Below, in pieces: positions 48,145-56,307 of a stretch of DNA of 63,970 nucleotides. This stretch comes from a virus. Below the pieces are notes generated by a model. That model saw nothing but the letters and a program-made list of their open reading frames with translations, made no database searches and was not told the origin of the DNA. The stretch covers positions 1 to 63,970 of the IMG/VR virus record IMGVR_UViG_3300013108_000662; one strand, written 5' to 3'. Numbering within the stretch: position 1 is the stretch's first letter; the number at the start of each line of letters is the position of its first letter. Position numbers and translations under genes: made by a program.

Positions 48145-48924
48145 CTAGCGACAGTGTTCGGTCTTATAAAGCTTACAACGATAGGGCTTTAAACAATTCA
48201 ACTTGTTTTTGATAGTAACCCCTTTTATTATATTATAGATTGCTTGATATAGAAGTTTAAGGGCGTTTTCAGTTTTCTTTTCGCCACTGGTTACTCTAAA
48301 TATCTCCACTCTGTCTTTTTTGGCTGTTCTTTTTAACAGCGCAAAATGAGTCTCTACTTGAGATGGATCAATGTTGTGCTTCTGACAGAAGAAATGTTTG
48401 TAAAGTGTGAGCTGGTACGTTACGAGCTTCTCAGCCTTTTTCCGAGAGTCCCAGCCCCAAGAGCATGTCTTCCAGTCAAAGAGGTGGTAAGTATCCCCCA
48501 CTTTCACTACGGCATCCACAAAACCCTTAAAGTATACGTTGAAGTTCTCAATGGGAACATAAAGCATCTCTTCAGAGGAGAAAACCTCATAATCACCGAA
48601 ATAATCTTCTAGAGCATCTTCAACTTCTGCCAGAATAGCTGGTCCAGCGACTTTCATGTCTTGGACCCGGCCGGCATCAAATTCAATGTTCTTTTCTAGA
48701 AGATCTTGAAGTCTTTTAGCAAACCCAAGCTGGAAGACTTCTGCTTCGTTAATATCTTCCTTTAGAAGCTTCTTCTCGCATACATCATGAATGGCTGATC
48801 CAAAGGCAGTATATTCATTTCCCTCAAAGGGTGCAACCTTCTCAACCCAGGCTTTTTTGTGGTAGTGGGGACAGTGTGCCCAGTCTTTCATTTCAGAATA
48901 AGAAATATGTTCTCGTTTAGACAC
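48145..48924 (-). CDS. Cas4/RecB-like PD-(D/E)XK nuclease with predicted Fe-S cluster
   Basis: The product is 259 residues. SYSEMKDWAHCPHYHK begins the fold. GSAIHDVCEK brings the His, GFVDAVVKVGDTYHLFDWKTCS gives the Asp near residue 134 and the Asp-x-Lys near 147-149, and KLVTYQLTLYKHFF is the Gln-Tyr helix of Cas4/AddB nucleases. Cys18 plus Cys244, Cys250 and Cys258 repeat the four-Cys iron-sulfur arrangement of that group. No cas genes are near, so a phage recombination, DNA-processing or host-DNA-degrading role is likely. Confidence 0.88.
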   Translation of the reverse strand: MSKREHISYSEMKDWAHCPHYHKKAWVEKVAPFEGNEYTAFGSAIHDVCEKKLLKEDINEAEVFQLGFAKRLQDLLEKNIEFDAGRVQDMKVAGPAILAEVEDALEDYFGDYEVFSSEEMLYVPIENFNVYFKGFVDAVVKVGDTYHLFDWKTCSWGWDSRKKAEKLVTYQLTLYKHFFCQKHNIDPSQVETHFALLKRTAKKDRVEIFRVTSGEKKTENALKLLYQAIYNIIKGVTIKNKLNCLKPYRCKLYKTEHCR

Positions 48925-49528
48925 TTATCACCGTCTCAATCTTATCAAAGAGGACGGGGCTCACCTTTTTTAAATTCCAAGGTTCTTCAAGATAATATTT
49001 CTCAAACCCATTCGCGAAATACTCCTGAATGGACGTCGCAGCATAGGGCGATGCAAATAAACCCATTGTCAGATTTAAGAGTGTCGGGTAGCCAACTACA
49101 TCGGAAAGATACTTATCCCACTGGGCGCTGTACTCAGTATGAGTTGCATGGGCTTTGTGCGGATTAAATCCGTGCGCCTGGAGGATGTGAAAGAGCTTCT
49201 TTCGCTTTCCCTTAAATTCGTCAATAAGGTCTTGTGTGTAAATCTCCGTGCCGAAGGCGCTCTCTAGGGAGTGCGCAACTTCGTGGATGAAGTTCTCCAG
49301 CATATCATCAATTGTCGGCTCCATATTAGTCATATAAATTGCACCGTTATGATATGTGGCATTGCGACCGTTTAGCTCCCTCATCTCCCCAATATAGACT
49401 ACATCCACATTAACTAAGATAGCGGACGCAATGGTCTCTTCAGCATCTGCACAGAATTCAGGAATACTCACATGTGGGGGCGGCTCCCCTATGACAAAGA
49501 CAGGGATGTTATAGATGTAATATTCCAT
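48917..49528 (-). CDS. Zinc metallopeptidase-like protein (HExxH)
   Basis: The product is 203 residues. NFIHEVAHSLESAFG near residues 77-91 gives His-Glu-x-x-His, and SIQEYFANGFEKYYLEEP about 90 residues later supplies a Glu that can act as third zinc ligand, as in gluzincin-type peptidases of the anthrax lethal-factor-like group. No signal peptide, so it should act inside the cell. Target unknown. It overlaps the nuclease gene by 8 bp. Confidence 0.7.
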   Translation of the reverse strand: MEYYIYNIPVFVIGEPPPHVSIPEFCADAEETIASAILVNVDVVYIGEMRELNGRNATYHNGAIYMTNMEPTIDDMLENFIHEVAHSLESAFGTEIYTQDLIDEFKGKRKKLFHILQAHGFNPHKAHATHTEYSAQWDKYLSDVVGYPTLLNLTMGLFASPYAATSIQEYFANGFEKYYLEEPWNLKKVSPVLFDKIETVISV

Positions 49529-49530
49529 TA

Positions 49531-49785
49531 TTAGCCCAGGAACTCATCTCGTCCTGCGGACATGTTCTCAGCATCGGTGAGTGCCTGCTCATAGCCGCGG
49601 AGGAAGTTCTCTTCGGCGATCGCCATTAGAAATTCTGGGAACTCTGCAGCAAATACCTGCACAGCCATATCAACTGTGACAGTTTCTTCAGCAAGAAGTC
49701 TTTCACCAATGTAGGTAACTACGAGTTCTTTCAGACCTGTCTCAGTTCCAACAGGATTTTGTAAATCGGGGTTTTCGTTTTCCAT
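49531..49785 (-). CDS. Small acidic protein, unknown
   Basis: The product is 84 residues, with pI clearly acidic, mostly helical after residue 20 (MAVQVFAAEFPEFLMAIAEE). No motif. It is 2 bp upstream of the metallopeptidase gene and 7 bp after phoH, so expressed with them. Function unknown. Confidence 0.6.
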   Translation of the reverse strand: MENENPDLQNPVGTETGLKELVVTYIGERLLAEETVTVDMAVQVFAAEFPEFLMAIAEENFLRGYEQALTDAENMSAGRDEFLG

Positions 49786-49792
49786 CTTAATC

Positions 49793-51112
49793 TCACAAGT
49801 TTTGTGCGGCGAAGGTGGCGACTCTAGACCTCTCTCCCTTATGTAGGGTAATGTGTGAAGCTAGCTCAAAATCCTTGAACTTTTCAACAGCATGAGTTAA
49901 TCCGTTAGTAGTAGCGTCAATGTAAACATTGTCAATCTGTTCTACGTCACCAGTCAGTACAATCTTTGTTCCTTCACCTACTCTCGTTATTATAGTCTTT
50001 AATTCGTGTGTTGTCAAGTTTTGTGCTTCATCAATAATAATAAAAGCGTTTGCTATTGACCGCCCACGAATGTAAGTGAGAGCTTCTATCTCTATTGTAC
50101 CCTTTTGCATGTAAATGTCAAGGGTTACTTTGTCATTTCCCATTAAAGTTTGCAGATTGTCCTGAATTGGCATCAACCAGGGGGACATTTTCTCCTCCAT
50201 AGTTCCGGGCAGGAAGCCAATGTCCTTTCCGAGGGGCTGTACGGGTCGTGAGACGATTATGCGGGAATACTTCTGTTGCACCTCGTCTATGGTCTGTTCA
50301 AGCCCTGCAGCGATGGCACAGATCGTCTTACCACTTCCTGCTTTACCGATGGCCGTGATGACCTCGATAGACGGGTCCATGAGAGCGTCTATCAAAAAGT
50401 GTTGCTCTTTGTTGCGCGGCTTGATTCCCCACACCGTTTTCTTATTGTGCATGAGTTGCCTCAGAGGTACCGAGGGGCTGATGAAGCGTGCAAGGGCTGT
50501 CTTCTTCTCGTTGGCGCTTGAAACCAACATCACATATTGATTAGCATGGAGCTTGTGTTCTTCGAGGTACACCTCTTCTTTAGCATAAAATTGATCAACC
50601 AACTGGTCATCTACTAAAATGGTAGCATAGCCCGTATAAATGCTTTCGCTGTTATCAACAATCTGATTATTCTGAAAGTCCTCGGAGGTTAGACCCACTG
50701 CATCCGCAATAACACGCATGTTGATATCACGCGAGACGAGAATAACCTTTCGTGGAGACTCTCGGTGCTCTCGCAATGCTGTCGCGATGATCAGGTGATC
50801 GGGGACACTAAGGTTAAGGTCCTCTGGGAGGTCCTGACGCTTGATTCCTTGCCCGCTGACTGCGCGGACGATGCCCAGACCCTTACGGATGCGCACACCG
50901 GTCTCCAGGGAGCCCTGAGAGCGCAGGTCGTCCCAGATACGAATAATCTTTCGTGCCTGCGCTCCGACGGCATCCTGACGCTTCTTATGGTTGTCTATTT
51001 CCTCAAATACCTTGAGAGGAACATGAATATCGTGATTTTTAAATGCATATATTGCATCTGCATTGGTAAGATAGACACTGGTGTCTAGGACGTATGTTTT
51101 CTTGCGGCTCAT
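49793..51112 (-). CDS. PIN-PhoH ATPase/ribonuclease (PhoH2 type)
   Basis: The product is 439 residues. Residues 1-150 are a PIN domain (KKTYVLDTSVYLTN with its first Asp; VFEEIDNHK; VPDHLIIATAL; VILVSRDINMRVIA). The PhoH ATPase follows: GKAGSGKTICAIAA (Walker A, about residue 256) and NAFIIIDEAQNLTTHELKTI (Walker B, about 357). PIN-PhoH proteins couple an RNA helicase-like ATPase to RNA cutting. PhoH genes are common in marine phages, usually without the PIN domain. It lies beside a tRNA cluster. Confidence 0.9.
   Translation of the reverse strand: MSRKKTYVLDTSVYLTNADAIYAFKNHDIHVPLKVFEEIDNHKKRQDAVGAQARKIIRIWDDLRSQGSLETGVRIRKGLGIVRAVSGQGIKRQDLPEDLNLSVPDHLIIATALREHRESPRKVILVSRDINMRVIADAVGLTSEDFQNNQIVDNSESIYTGYATILVDDQLVDQFYAKEEVYLEEHKLHANQYVMLVSSANEKKTALARFISPSVPLRQLMHNKKTVWGIKPRNKEQHFLIDALMDPSIEVITAIGKAGSGKTICAIAAGLEQTIDEVQQKYSRIIVSRPVQPLGKDIGFLPGTMEEKMSPWLMPIQDNLQTLMGNDKVTLDIYMQKGTIEIEALTYIRGRSIANAFIIIDEAQNLTTHELKTIITRVGEGTKIVLTGDVEQIDNVYIDATTNGLTHAVEKFKDFELASHITLHKGERSRVATFAAQNL
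49989..50017 (-). promoter_or_regulatory. Perfect sigma70-type consensus (TTGACA-17-TATAAT) inside phoH
   Basis: On the minus strand TTGACA (50012-50017) and TATAAT (49989-49994) are separated by exactly 17 nt. The site lies in the coding sequence for the conserved Walker-B-following stretch of PhoH, so it may be a by-product of codon choice. If active it would transcribe the end of phoH and the nuclease genes downstream. Confidence 0.35.
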
Positions 51113-51167
51113 ATAAACCTTTCAGTTCTATTGTAACTAGAGCTGAGTTTAGTAATGTTACTTTTTG

Positions 51168-51677
51168 TTAGCTGTCGCAAGTACTGGACACCACCTCTAC
51201 TGAGTCAGGTTGCAGGTCATCTCCATCCAAAGTAGATTGAGAGACCATACCAGTCGATTCTACGAGAGTGGAGGAAGACTGGATCTTCCCACCTCCCACG
51301 GCCCAGAGAAGCTTGATGCCTAGGCGATCGCATACATCCATTTCTGGGGTGTTATCAGTTTTTCGGTCTCCACCATTGGCAAAATAGTCTGGATTCATAC
51401 GCTCCAGAGCCTCACAAACAGTGTTGTCTGTATCATCTACGTGAGTAGTGGTGGCAACGCACCCAAACCCTTCAATAATCTCGCAGCGCTCCTCAAAAGG
51501 CATAAAAATATACCCCTTCTTTCTCATGAGCCATTCATCCGAATTAACAATCACTATGACTTTACCGAACTTAGCTGCTTCTTGCATCATTCGCAAGTGT
51601 CCTACATGGACCGGATCAAAGCCACCCGAGACGCAGACTGTGGTGTAAGGGGTGGGGGTTGCTTTTTCTTCACTCAT
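51168..51677 (-). CDS. HxGH nucleotidyltransferase (cytidylyltransferase-like)
   Basis: The product is 169 residues from ATG 51677, which has AGAGG 7 nt upstream. The frame stays open further up, but that part is the tRNA-Asn gene and spacer. CVSGGFDPVHVGHLRMM carries the HxGH motif, EWLMRKKGYIFMPFEERCEII is the substrate loop, and GGGKIQSSSTLVE is an ISST-like motif. It would join a nucleotide to a phosphorylated sugar or similar compound. The last 30 residues are a Ser/Asp/Val-rich tail. Confidence 0.8.
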   Translation of the reverse strand: MSEEKATPTPYTTVCVSGGFDPVHVGHLRMMQEAAKFGKVIVIVNSDEWLMRKKGYIFMPFEERCEIIEGFGCVATTTHVDDTDNTVCEALERMNPDYFANGGDRKTDNTPEMDVCDRLGIKLLWAVGGGKIQSSSTLVESTGMVSQSTLDGDDLQPDSVEVVSSTCDS

Positions 51678-51703
51678 TTCGAACCTCTTTCCTAAGGTAA
51701 TGT

Positions 51704-51780
51704 TGGCTGCGGCGGTTGGATTCGAACCAACGACCCTCCGATTAACAGTCGGACGCATCTACCAGCTGAGCTACGCCGCA
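51704..51780 (-). tRNA. tRNA-Asn (anticodon GTT)
   Basis: A full cloverleaf can be drawn: acceptor UGCGGCG paired with CGCCGCA, D-arm GCUC-AGCUGGUAGA, anticodon loop CUGUUAA, T-loop UUCGAAU. Discriminator G and the 3' CCA are encoded. Confidence 0.95.
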
Positions 51781-51789
51781 CCATTACTA

Positions 51790-51795
51790 ATTATA
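51790..51795 (-). promoter_or_regulatory. Possible -10 element before tRNA-Asn
   Basis: TATAAT on the minus strand ends 10 nt before the 5' end of the tRNA, a natural spacing for a tRNA promoter. The best -35 (TTGATG) is 20 nt away, so this is weak. Confidence 0.25.
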
Positions 51796-51824
51796 CAGCA
51801 TTCTTCTTATTTTTACATCAAATA

Positions 51825-51913
51825 TGGCAGAGGGAGCGGGATTTGAACCCGCGGTGGCTACAAACCACACAGCCTTTCCAAGACTGCACCATAAACCGCT
51901 CGGACATCCCTCT
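51825..51913 (-). tRNA. tRNA-Ser (anticodon GGA)
   Basis: This is a class II tRNA with a long variable arm. Acceptor AGAGGGA pairs with UCCCUCU, the anticodon loop is UUGGAAA, and the T-loop is UUCAAAU. Discriminator G and encoded CCA are present. Confidence 0.93.
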
Positions 51914-51920
51914 TGATTGT

Positions 51921-51995
51921 TGGAGCGGGTGATCAGATTCGAACTGACGACATTCGCGTTGGCAACGCGATGCTCTACCACTGAGCTACACCCGC
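51921..51995 (-). tRNA. tRNA-Gly (anticodon GCC)
   Basis: Acceptor GCGGGUG, anticodon loop UUGCCAA and T-loop UUCGAAU form a normal cloverleaf with encoded CCA. The first base of the tRNA touches the last base of the thermonuclease gene at 51995. Confidence 0.94.
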
Positions 51996-52333
51996 TAATA
52001 CTCTTTCTTTACTGCTAACTGTTTTTCTACTAATAGTTCGTTGATATTCTCGTCTTTGAGGTATATTACACCAATATAACGCCCATATTTACCTTTTTTA
52101 TCTTTTTGTGTCTGAATAATGACCTCTTTGTCTAGAATAAGGTCTCTAAGGAAATCTCTGGTCTTTAATCCTTCGGGTCTGCTCTTTCCGCGGACCTCTG
52201 GCGCATTAATCCCGGCTAATCTAACTTTTATAGTTGTTTTGATCTTGAATCCTAAATCAACTAAAGCTGTGACCGTATCCCCATCATAGACCTTTACGAT
52301 CAGGGCATTGTAACAGTAGGGCTTTATATCCAT
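51995..52333 (-). CDS. Thermonuclease/SNase-like nuclease
   Basis: The product is 112 residues from ATG 52333; a GTG at 52345 is an alternative. VKVYDGDTVTALVDLGF, TIKVRLAGINAPEVRG with the Arg and Glu of the active site, and GRYIGVIYL with the second Arg match staphylococcal-nuclease folds. There is no signal peptide, so it should act in the cytoplasm, on DNA or RNA. Its 5' end overlaps the guanidino-hydrolase gene and its 3' end abuts tRNA-Gly. Confidence 0.88.
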   Translation of the reverse strand: MDIKPYCYNALIVKVYDGDTVTALVDLGFKIKTTIKVRLAGINAPEVRGKSRPEGLKTRDFLRDLILDKEVIIQTQKDKKGKYGRYIGVIYLKDENINELLVEKQLAVKKEY

Positions 52334-53106
52334 AGCGCCATACACTGGAGTGAGCCGCCGGATTTGAGGAACTCAGATGTATCCAACAGATGAACATCAA
52401 ACCCACGTTCTGTTAGCAAGAATTTTAGTCCTTCATTGCCTGCGGGCATAAGTATATGATCTTTAAATACAATGGAGTTACAAGCAAACCTGTTGGCTTC
52501 TTCTTCCGAAACTGCGAGAAGTTCTATATCTTTTACTTTGTTGATAGTGTGCTTGCTGAACGCGCCAGGATAATAGATAGCAAAATCTTCTCTCAGTAGC
52601 GAAAAGCAGGTATCCAAGTGATAGAAATTAGGGTTTTTAAGTTTCAGAGGAAGAAGATCCAGCTCAAGGATCTCAGCAGCCCGACGGATAGCCTTAAGAT
52701 CCGATCGGAACCCATAACCTGCAATCATCTGATTATTCGTTACGATAGTGTCTCCGCAGCCTTCAAAGTTCATCTCCTCAGGCAAGACAAAAGTTTCATA
52801 TCCCTTTTCATCAAACCACTGCTTGAAGACTTGGCGCTCCATTTTGCGCTCAACATGCTTGAAGTTACTTAATACTACCTTGTTATTATGAACAGTTCCT
52901 GCATTGGCTGTAAATACCATGTCCGGCAGGAGTGGCCACTGCCCTATGAGTTTTGTTTTGGCACCTAGAAACTCTAGAGTATTCTTCATATTGAACCACT
53001 GCTTCATAACGAGTTCGCTATTTACAGGTTCGCCCTTCATCCAGGGGTTAATAGAGTAGGTGACATCAAAGTGGATAGGGGGACAAAGTAAGACAGTATT
53101 GTTCAT
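52324..53106 (-). CDS. Amidinotransferase-superfamily hydrolase (arginine deiminase/DDAH-like)
   Basis: The product is 260 residues. The family motifs are all present: PDMVFTANAG, FEGCGD (Glu near residue 113), FYHLDTCF (His near 162) and SGGSLQCMAL with Cys255 as the nucleophile. Such enzymes act on guanidino groups of arginine, methylated arginines or related compounds. The exact substrate cannot be told; closest by feel to the dimethylarginine hydrolase/citrulline-forming branch. As a phage metabolic gene it may feed nitrogen or polyamine routes. Confidence 0.85.
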   Translation of the reverse strand: MNNTVLLCPPIHFDVTYSINPWMKGEPVNSELVMKQWFNMKNTLEFLGAKTKLIGQWPLLPDMVFTANAGTVHNNKVVLSNFKHVERKMERQVFKQWFDEKGYETFVLPEEMNFEGCGDTIVTNNQMIAGYGFRSDLKAIRRAAEILELDLLPLKLKNPNFYHLDTCFSLLREDFAIYYPGAFSKHTINKVKDIELLAVSEEEANRFACNSIVFKDHILMPAGNEGLKFLLTERGFDVHLLDTSEFLKSGGSLQCMALWI

Positions 53107-53134
53107 ACTTTATATAGTAGGTGAGAAGAGTAAA

Positions 53135-53211
53135 TGGTCGGAGTGGTAGGATTCGAACCTACGACTTTCGCGTCCCAAACGCGACGGACTGCCAGACTGT
53201 CCTACACTCCG
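53135..53211 (-). tRNA. tRNA-Pro (anticodon TGG)
   Basis: Acceptor CGGAGUG paired with CACUCCG, anticodon loop UUUGGGA and T-loop UUCGAAU form a full cloverleaf. Discriminator A and CCA are encoded. First member of a four-tRNA cluster at its left end. Confidence 0.94.
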
Positions 53212-53214
53212 ATA

Positions 53215-53292
53215 TGGTGGGCAATGAGGGACTCGAACCCCCGACTTCCTCCGTGTAAAGGAGGCACTCTAAACCAACTGAGTTAATTGCCC
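53215..53292 (-). tRNA. tRNA-Val (anticodon TAC)
   Basis: Acceptor GGGCAAU paired with AUUGCCC, anticodon loop UUUACAC and T-loop UUCGAGU. Encoded CCA. Only 3 nt separate it from tRNA-Pro. Confidence 0.93.
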
Positions 53293-53297
53293 GAAAA

Positions 53298-53373
53298 TGG
53301 TGGAGGTGATAGGGATCGAACCTACGACATCCAGCTTGCAAAGCTAGCGCTCTCCCAACTGAGCTACACCCCC
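53298..53373 (-). tRNA. tRNA-Ala (anticodon TGC)
   Basis: Acceptor GGGGGUG paired with CACCUCC includes the G3-U70 wobble that marks alanine tRNAs. The anticodon loop is UUUGCAA and CCA is encoded. Confidence 0.95.
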
Positions 53374-53380
53374 ATTATTT

Positions 53381-54057
<677 letters not shown>

Positions 54058-54061
<4 letters not shown>

Positions 54062-54330
54062 TTTAGTTTAGGATCCAGAAGATCTGCATAGGGGTCTTTA
54101 TCAGCCTCTATATCAGCATGTGTTAAGACATGCGTAGGATAAGTAACTACCACGTAGAGATCATGAAACATCATAGGGGCAAGCTGGCGAATATAAGATG
54201 AATCTTCCTTACAAAGACAATCTATATAAAGAGTCATCCCAAGAGTCCCAGGTTGGATATCGTACATGGCGTCTGCGCCCCATTCAAGGGCGGCTTCTAA
54301 GATAATGTTATCTCTTTCTAAGGGGGTCAC
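54058..54330 (-). CDS. Small unknown protein, GTG start
   Basis: The product is 90 residues and acidic. It begins with GTG overlapping the TAG stop of the previous gene, and it ends by overlapping the aldolase start by 4 bp. The middle (IDCLCKEDSSYIRQLA, then HDLYVVVTYPTHV) has no known motif. Function unknown. Confidence 0.55.
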
Positions 54331-54518
54331 TAATTTTTCTTTCGTCTAGTTTTCTTATGGAGCTTTTCAAATAATAGCTTTTTCCATAAGGTTCCTTCTA
54401 TCTCTTCTTTGGACATTCCCAGCGAATAAAGTCCCGCCAAGATTAATCTTATCTCCCGGTTAGAGAGATACACTGTCTTTAAAAAGGCTGGAAGCTTCTT
54501 TTCTTTCTCGTCGGACAT
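54330..54518 (-). CDS. Small basic protein, unknown
   Basis: The product is 62 residues, Lys-rich at both ends, with two predicted helices (NREIRLILAGLYSLGMSKEEIEG). The helix-turn-helix-like spacing could bind nucleic acid or a polymerase, but there is no family match. A candidate promoter (TTGACA, 16 nt, TAAAAT at 54636-54663) lies upstream, inside the preceding gene. Confidence 0.5.
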   Translation of the reverse strand: MSDEKEKKLPAFLKTVYLSNREIRLILAGLYSLGMSKEEIEGTLWKKLLFEKLHKKTRRKKN

Positions 54519-54559
54519 ATCAACTGGTCCCTTTCTATTCCTAATAAATAGTGATGCGT

Positions 54560-54790
54560 CTACGTATTCCCCTCTTTCCAGAGGAACATTGCTTCAATTG
54601 GCCAATAGACTGTCTTCCCAGTATCCAATACTTGTATTTTACATACTGTGATGGATTTGTCAAGTACCAGACCCACGAATCGCGATGGAAGGGGTGAGGA
54701 TTCCGAGCGCGCCGGATCTAAACAGATTACGATATCCCCTATCGTTGGGCAGATCTTAGACCGAGAGTGTCCCAACCGCCCATTTCCCAT
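54560..54790 (-). CDS. Small unknown protein overlapping the metalloprotease gene
   Basis: The product is 76 residues. The core PTIGDIVICLDPARS and FVGLVLDKSITVCKIQVLDTGKTVYW looks like a small beta-barrel of the kind phages use for interaction domains. Fifty-two bases overlap the upstream gene and no clear ribosome site precedes ATG 54790; a TTG at 54775 is an alternative start, so the N-terminus is uncertain. Confidence 0.5.
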   Translation of the reverse strand: MGNGRLGHSRSKICPTIGDIVICLDPARSESSPLPSRFVGLVLDKSITVCKIQVLDTGKTVYWPIEAMFLWKEGNT

Positions 54791-55323
54791 TTTTGATTCA
54801 TCACGTGATTTATTCGGTTAAAGTGTAAGAAACCCAGGGCATGTCCCAATTCATGTTCTAATACTGTTTCTCGTACGTCGGGACGCATATGAATGGCGGC
54901 CCAGCTAATCTTGCCCGTGAGGTTATCAACGAAAAAGCGGGTCTGTGCGAGCGCTTCTGGGTCTAAGCGGGTTTCTTTAGCTACTAGATGAATTACAATG
55001 TACCCCCAAGGTCTTTCGGATGTGCATGCTCCTTCGGGATCATCCTTATATCTAACCTTTTTGAATGTATATCCTAGATTTTGCCAGAATTTGACGGCAC
55101 TTTTAATCTGTATTTCACTTACGGGCGCATGTTCGCACACAAGCACCACTGGAGGGCGTGACCACATTGCGACCTGCGGAGGAACATTATTTACAGCTGG
55201 AACTCTCGGATAGTTAGCGATGGTCTCGGATGCATCCACTGGCTCCACTAAACTCACAATGGAATATGTCATTAGAGCAAAATATAAAACCACCGAAACT
55301 AAAAAACGGACTGTATCAGACAT
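54739..55323 (-). CDS. Exported or membrane-anchored metzincin-type zinc metalloprotease
   Basis: The product is 194 residues. Residues 7-25 form a hydrophobic helix (FLVSVVLYFALMTYSIVSLV) that could be a signal or anchor. VLEHELGHALGFLHF near residue 154 is the extended HExxHxxGxxH site of metzincins (matrixin-like), and NHVMNQKW may supply the Met-turn. It should act in the periplasm or at the cell surface. It lies 7 bp after a lipoprotein gene, which suggests both act on the envelope. Confidence 0.82.
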   Translation of the reverse strand: MSDTVRFLVSVVLYFALMTYSIVSLVEPVDASETIANYPRVPAVNNVPPQVAMWSRPPVVLVCEHAPVSEIQIKSAVKFWQNLGYTFKKVRYKDDPEGACTSERPWGYIVIHLVAKETRLDPEALAQTRFFVDNLTGKISWAAIHMRPDVRETVLEHELGHALGFLHFNRINHVMNQKWEMGGWDTLGLRSAQR

Positions 55324-55330
55324 ACTATAT

Positions 55331-55852
55331 TTAGTTTACATCAAGCGTTTTGTAATAAACTCTTCCTTCAACTCGTTGAGATACTTCGGGTTTTGGGATA
55401 AATAATGTTAAAACCTTACCTAGATCATCTTCTGGGCGCCAAATAAGCTGCAGGATCCCCATATCCTCAGACCACAACCAATCAAACTCATTACCTAGCT
55501 TTGTTTCATAAGAATCTATGCATGCATATGTATTGGTAGTTAAGGCTGCTACTGACATGTCATGAAGTGCATAGCCACTATTCAGCACAACATTTGTGCC
55601 ACAGATAGAAAAGAAATACTCTCCTACCAGGTCTTCCAGGATCGCTAAACTTACATACCCTGATATTAGTTCTGTTTCTAGTGTTTCGGTACAGTTAAAA
55701 ACAGCCGATGATGTAGACTCAGGATCAGCCCACCAGCATGACATGAGCGCATATAGCTCTCCATATTCTTCTTCTCTAACGTCTTCAGGGGTGAGAGGGA
55801 TGGCGCATGCTGTTAAAATTATTAATATTATTAAAGTAAATAATTTATACAT
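55331..55852 (-). CDS. Predicted lipoprotein
   Basis: The product is 173 residues. MYKLFTLIILIILTAC is a signal peptide ending in the lipobox LTAC, so Cys16 would be lipidated. The mature part is acidic with four further Cys. No family recognised. It is the first gene after the promoter at 55941-55972. Envelope-directed roles such as exclusion of other phages are possible but unproved. Confidence 0.75.
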   Translation of the reverse strand: MYKLFTLIILIILTACAIPLTPEDVREEEYGELYALMSCWWADPESTSSAVFNCTETLETELISGYVSLAILEDLVGEYFFSICGTNVVLNSGYALHDMSVAALTTNTYACIDSYETKLGNEFDWLWSEDMGILQLIWRPEDDLGKVLTLFIPKPEVSQRVEGRVYYKTLDVN

Positions 55853-55940
55853 GCTGTTATAACTAGCAATATAATTAATATTATTAAGAAGATACAGAAG
55901 ATTGCAGTGGTGGCTTCTTTAAGATAAACTAGCATTCAAT

Positions 55941-55972
55941 ATTATAATATATATTATATTTGTAGGTGTCAA
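55941..55972 (-). promoter_or_regulatory. Sigma70-type promoter before the lipoprotein gene
   Basis: On the minus strand TTGACA (55967-55972) is followed after 17 nt by TATTAT (55944-55949), with an overlapping TATAAT at 55941-55946 (20-nt spacing). It is in an AT-rich non-coding stretch, which leaves a leader of about 80 nt before the ATG at 55852. This suggests an early promoter read by host RNA polymerase for the lipoprotein and metalloprotease genes. Confidence 0.65.
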
Positions 55973-55987
55973 GTAAAAAGTATATTT

Positions 55988-56299
55988 TTATTCACAACAG
56001 TCGTGTTTATCTTGATTATCTTCCCTATTGGATAGTTTAACCCACAGACCCCAGAGGATCGGAATTGCTAACCAATGAAAACACAAGATAAGAGATGCGG
56101 GGATTCCAGCATAGAAAGCTGGATGTACATAGTTCCCCAAGGCGCCAAAGATAATCGGAAATACAACGTCCTCGACAATCTCCCACCCAACAAATATGAT
56201 AACAAAAGCTAATCCATTTTTCCTCAGGAAGGCTCTTAACCTCTCTTTGGAGAAGTTGGCCAACTTGTGAGAGATTCTAGATTTTAACCATGTAATCAT
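55988..56299 (-). CDS. Small membrane protein, two predicted helices
   Basis: The product is 103 residues. A basic N-terminus is followed by two hydrophobic segments (about residues 29-53 and 60-86) and a charged tail ending in Cys-Cys-Glu. Size and shape would fit a holin, but nothing in the sequence proves it. The start codon is only 8 nt after the 3' end of the tmRNA-like RNA, with no clear ribosome site between. Confidence 0.6.
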   Translation of the reverse strand: MITWLKSRISHKLANFSKERLRAFLRKNGLAFVIIFVGWEIVEDVVFPIIFGALGNYVHPAFYAGIPASLILCFHWLAIPILWGLWVKLSNREDNQDKHDCCE

Positions 56300-56307
56300 A
56301 AGTTTTT

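Noticed and set aside
48145-48924. Sign of a CRISPR-Cas system because of the Cas4-like protein
   Set aside because: No repeats with spacers and no other cas gene is seen; Cas4-like nucleases are common in phages.
51678-51758. Upstream extension of the 169-residue nucleotidyltransferase
   Set aside because: The extension translates the tRNA-Asn gene and spacer; the ATG at 51677 has a proper ribosome site.
51787-51981. Short minus-strand frame across tRNA genes
   Set aside because: It is a translation of tRNA-Ser and tRNA-Gly, not a protein gene.
53159-53341. Short minus-strand frame across tRNA genes
   Set aside because: It translates tRNA-Pro, tRNA-Val and part of tRNA-Ala.
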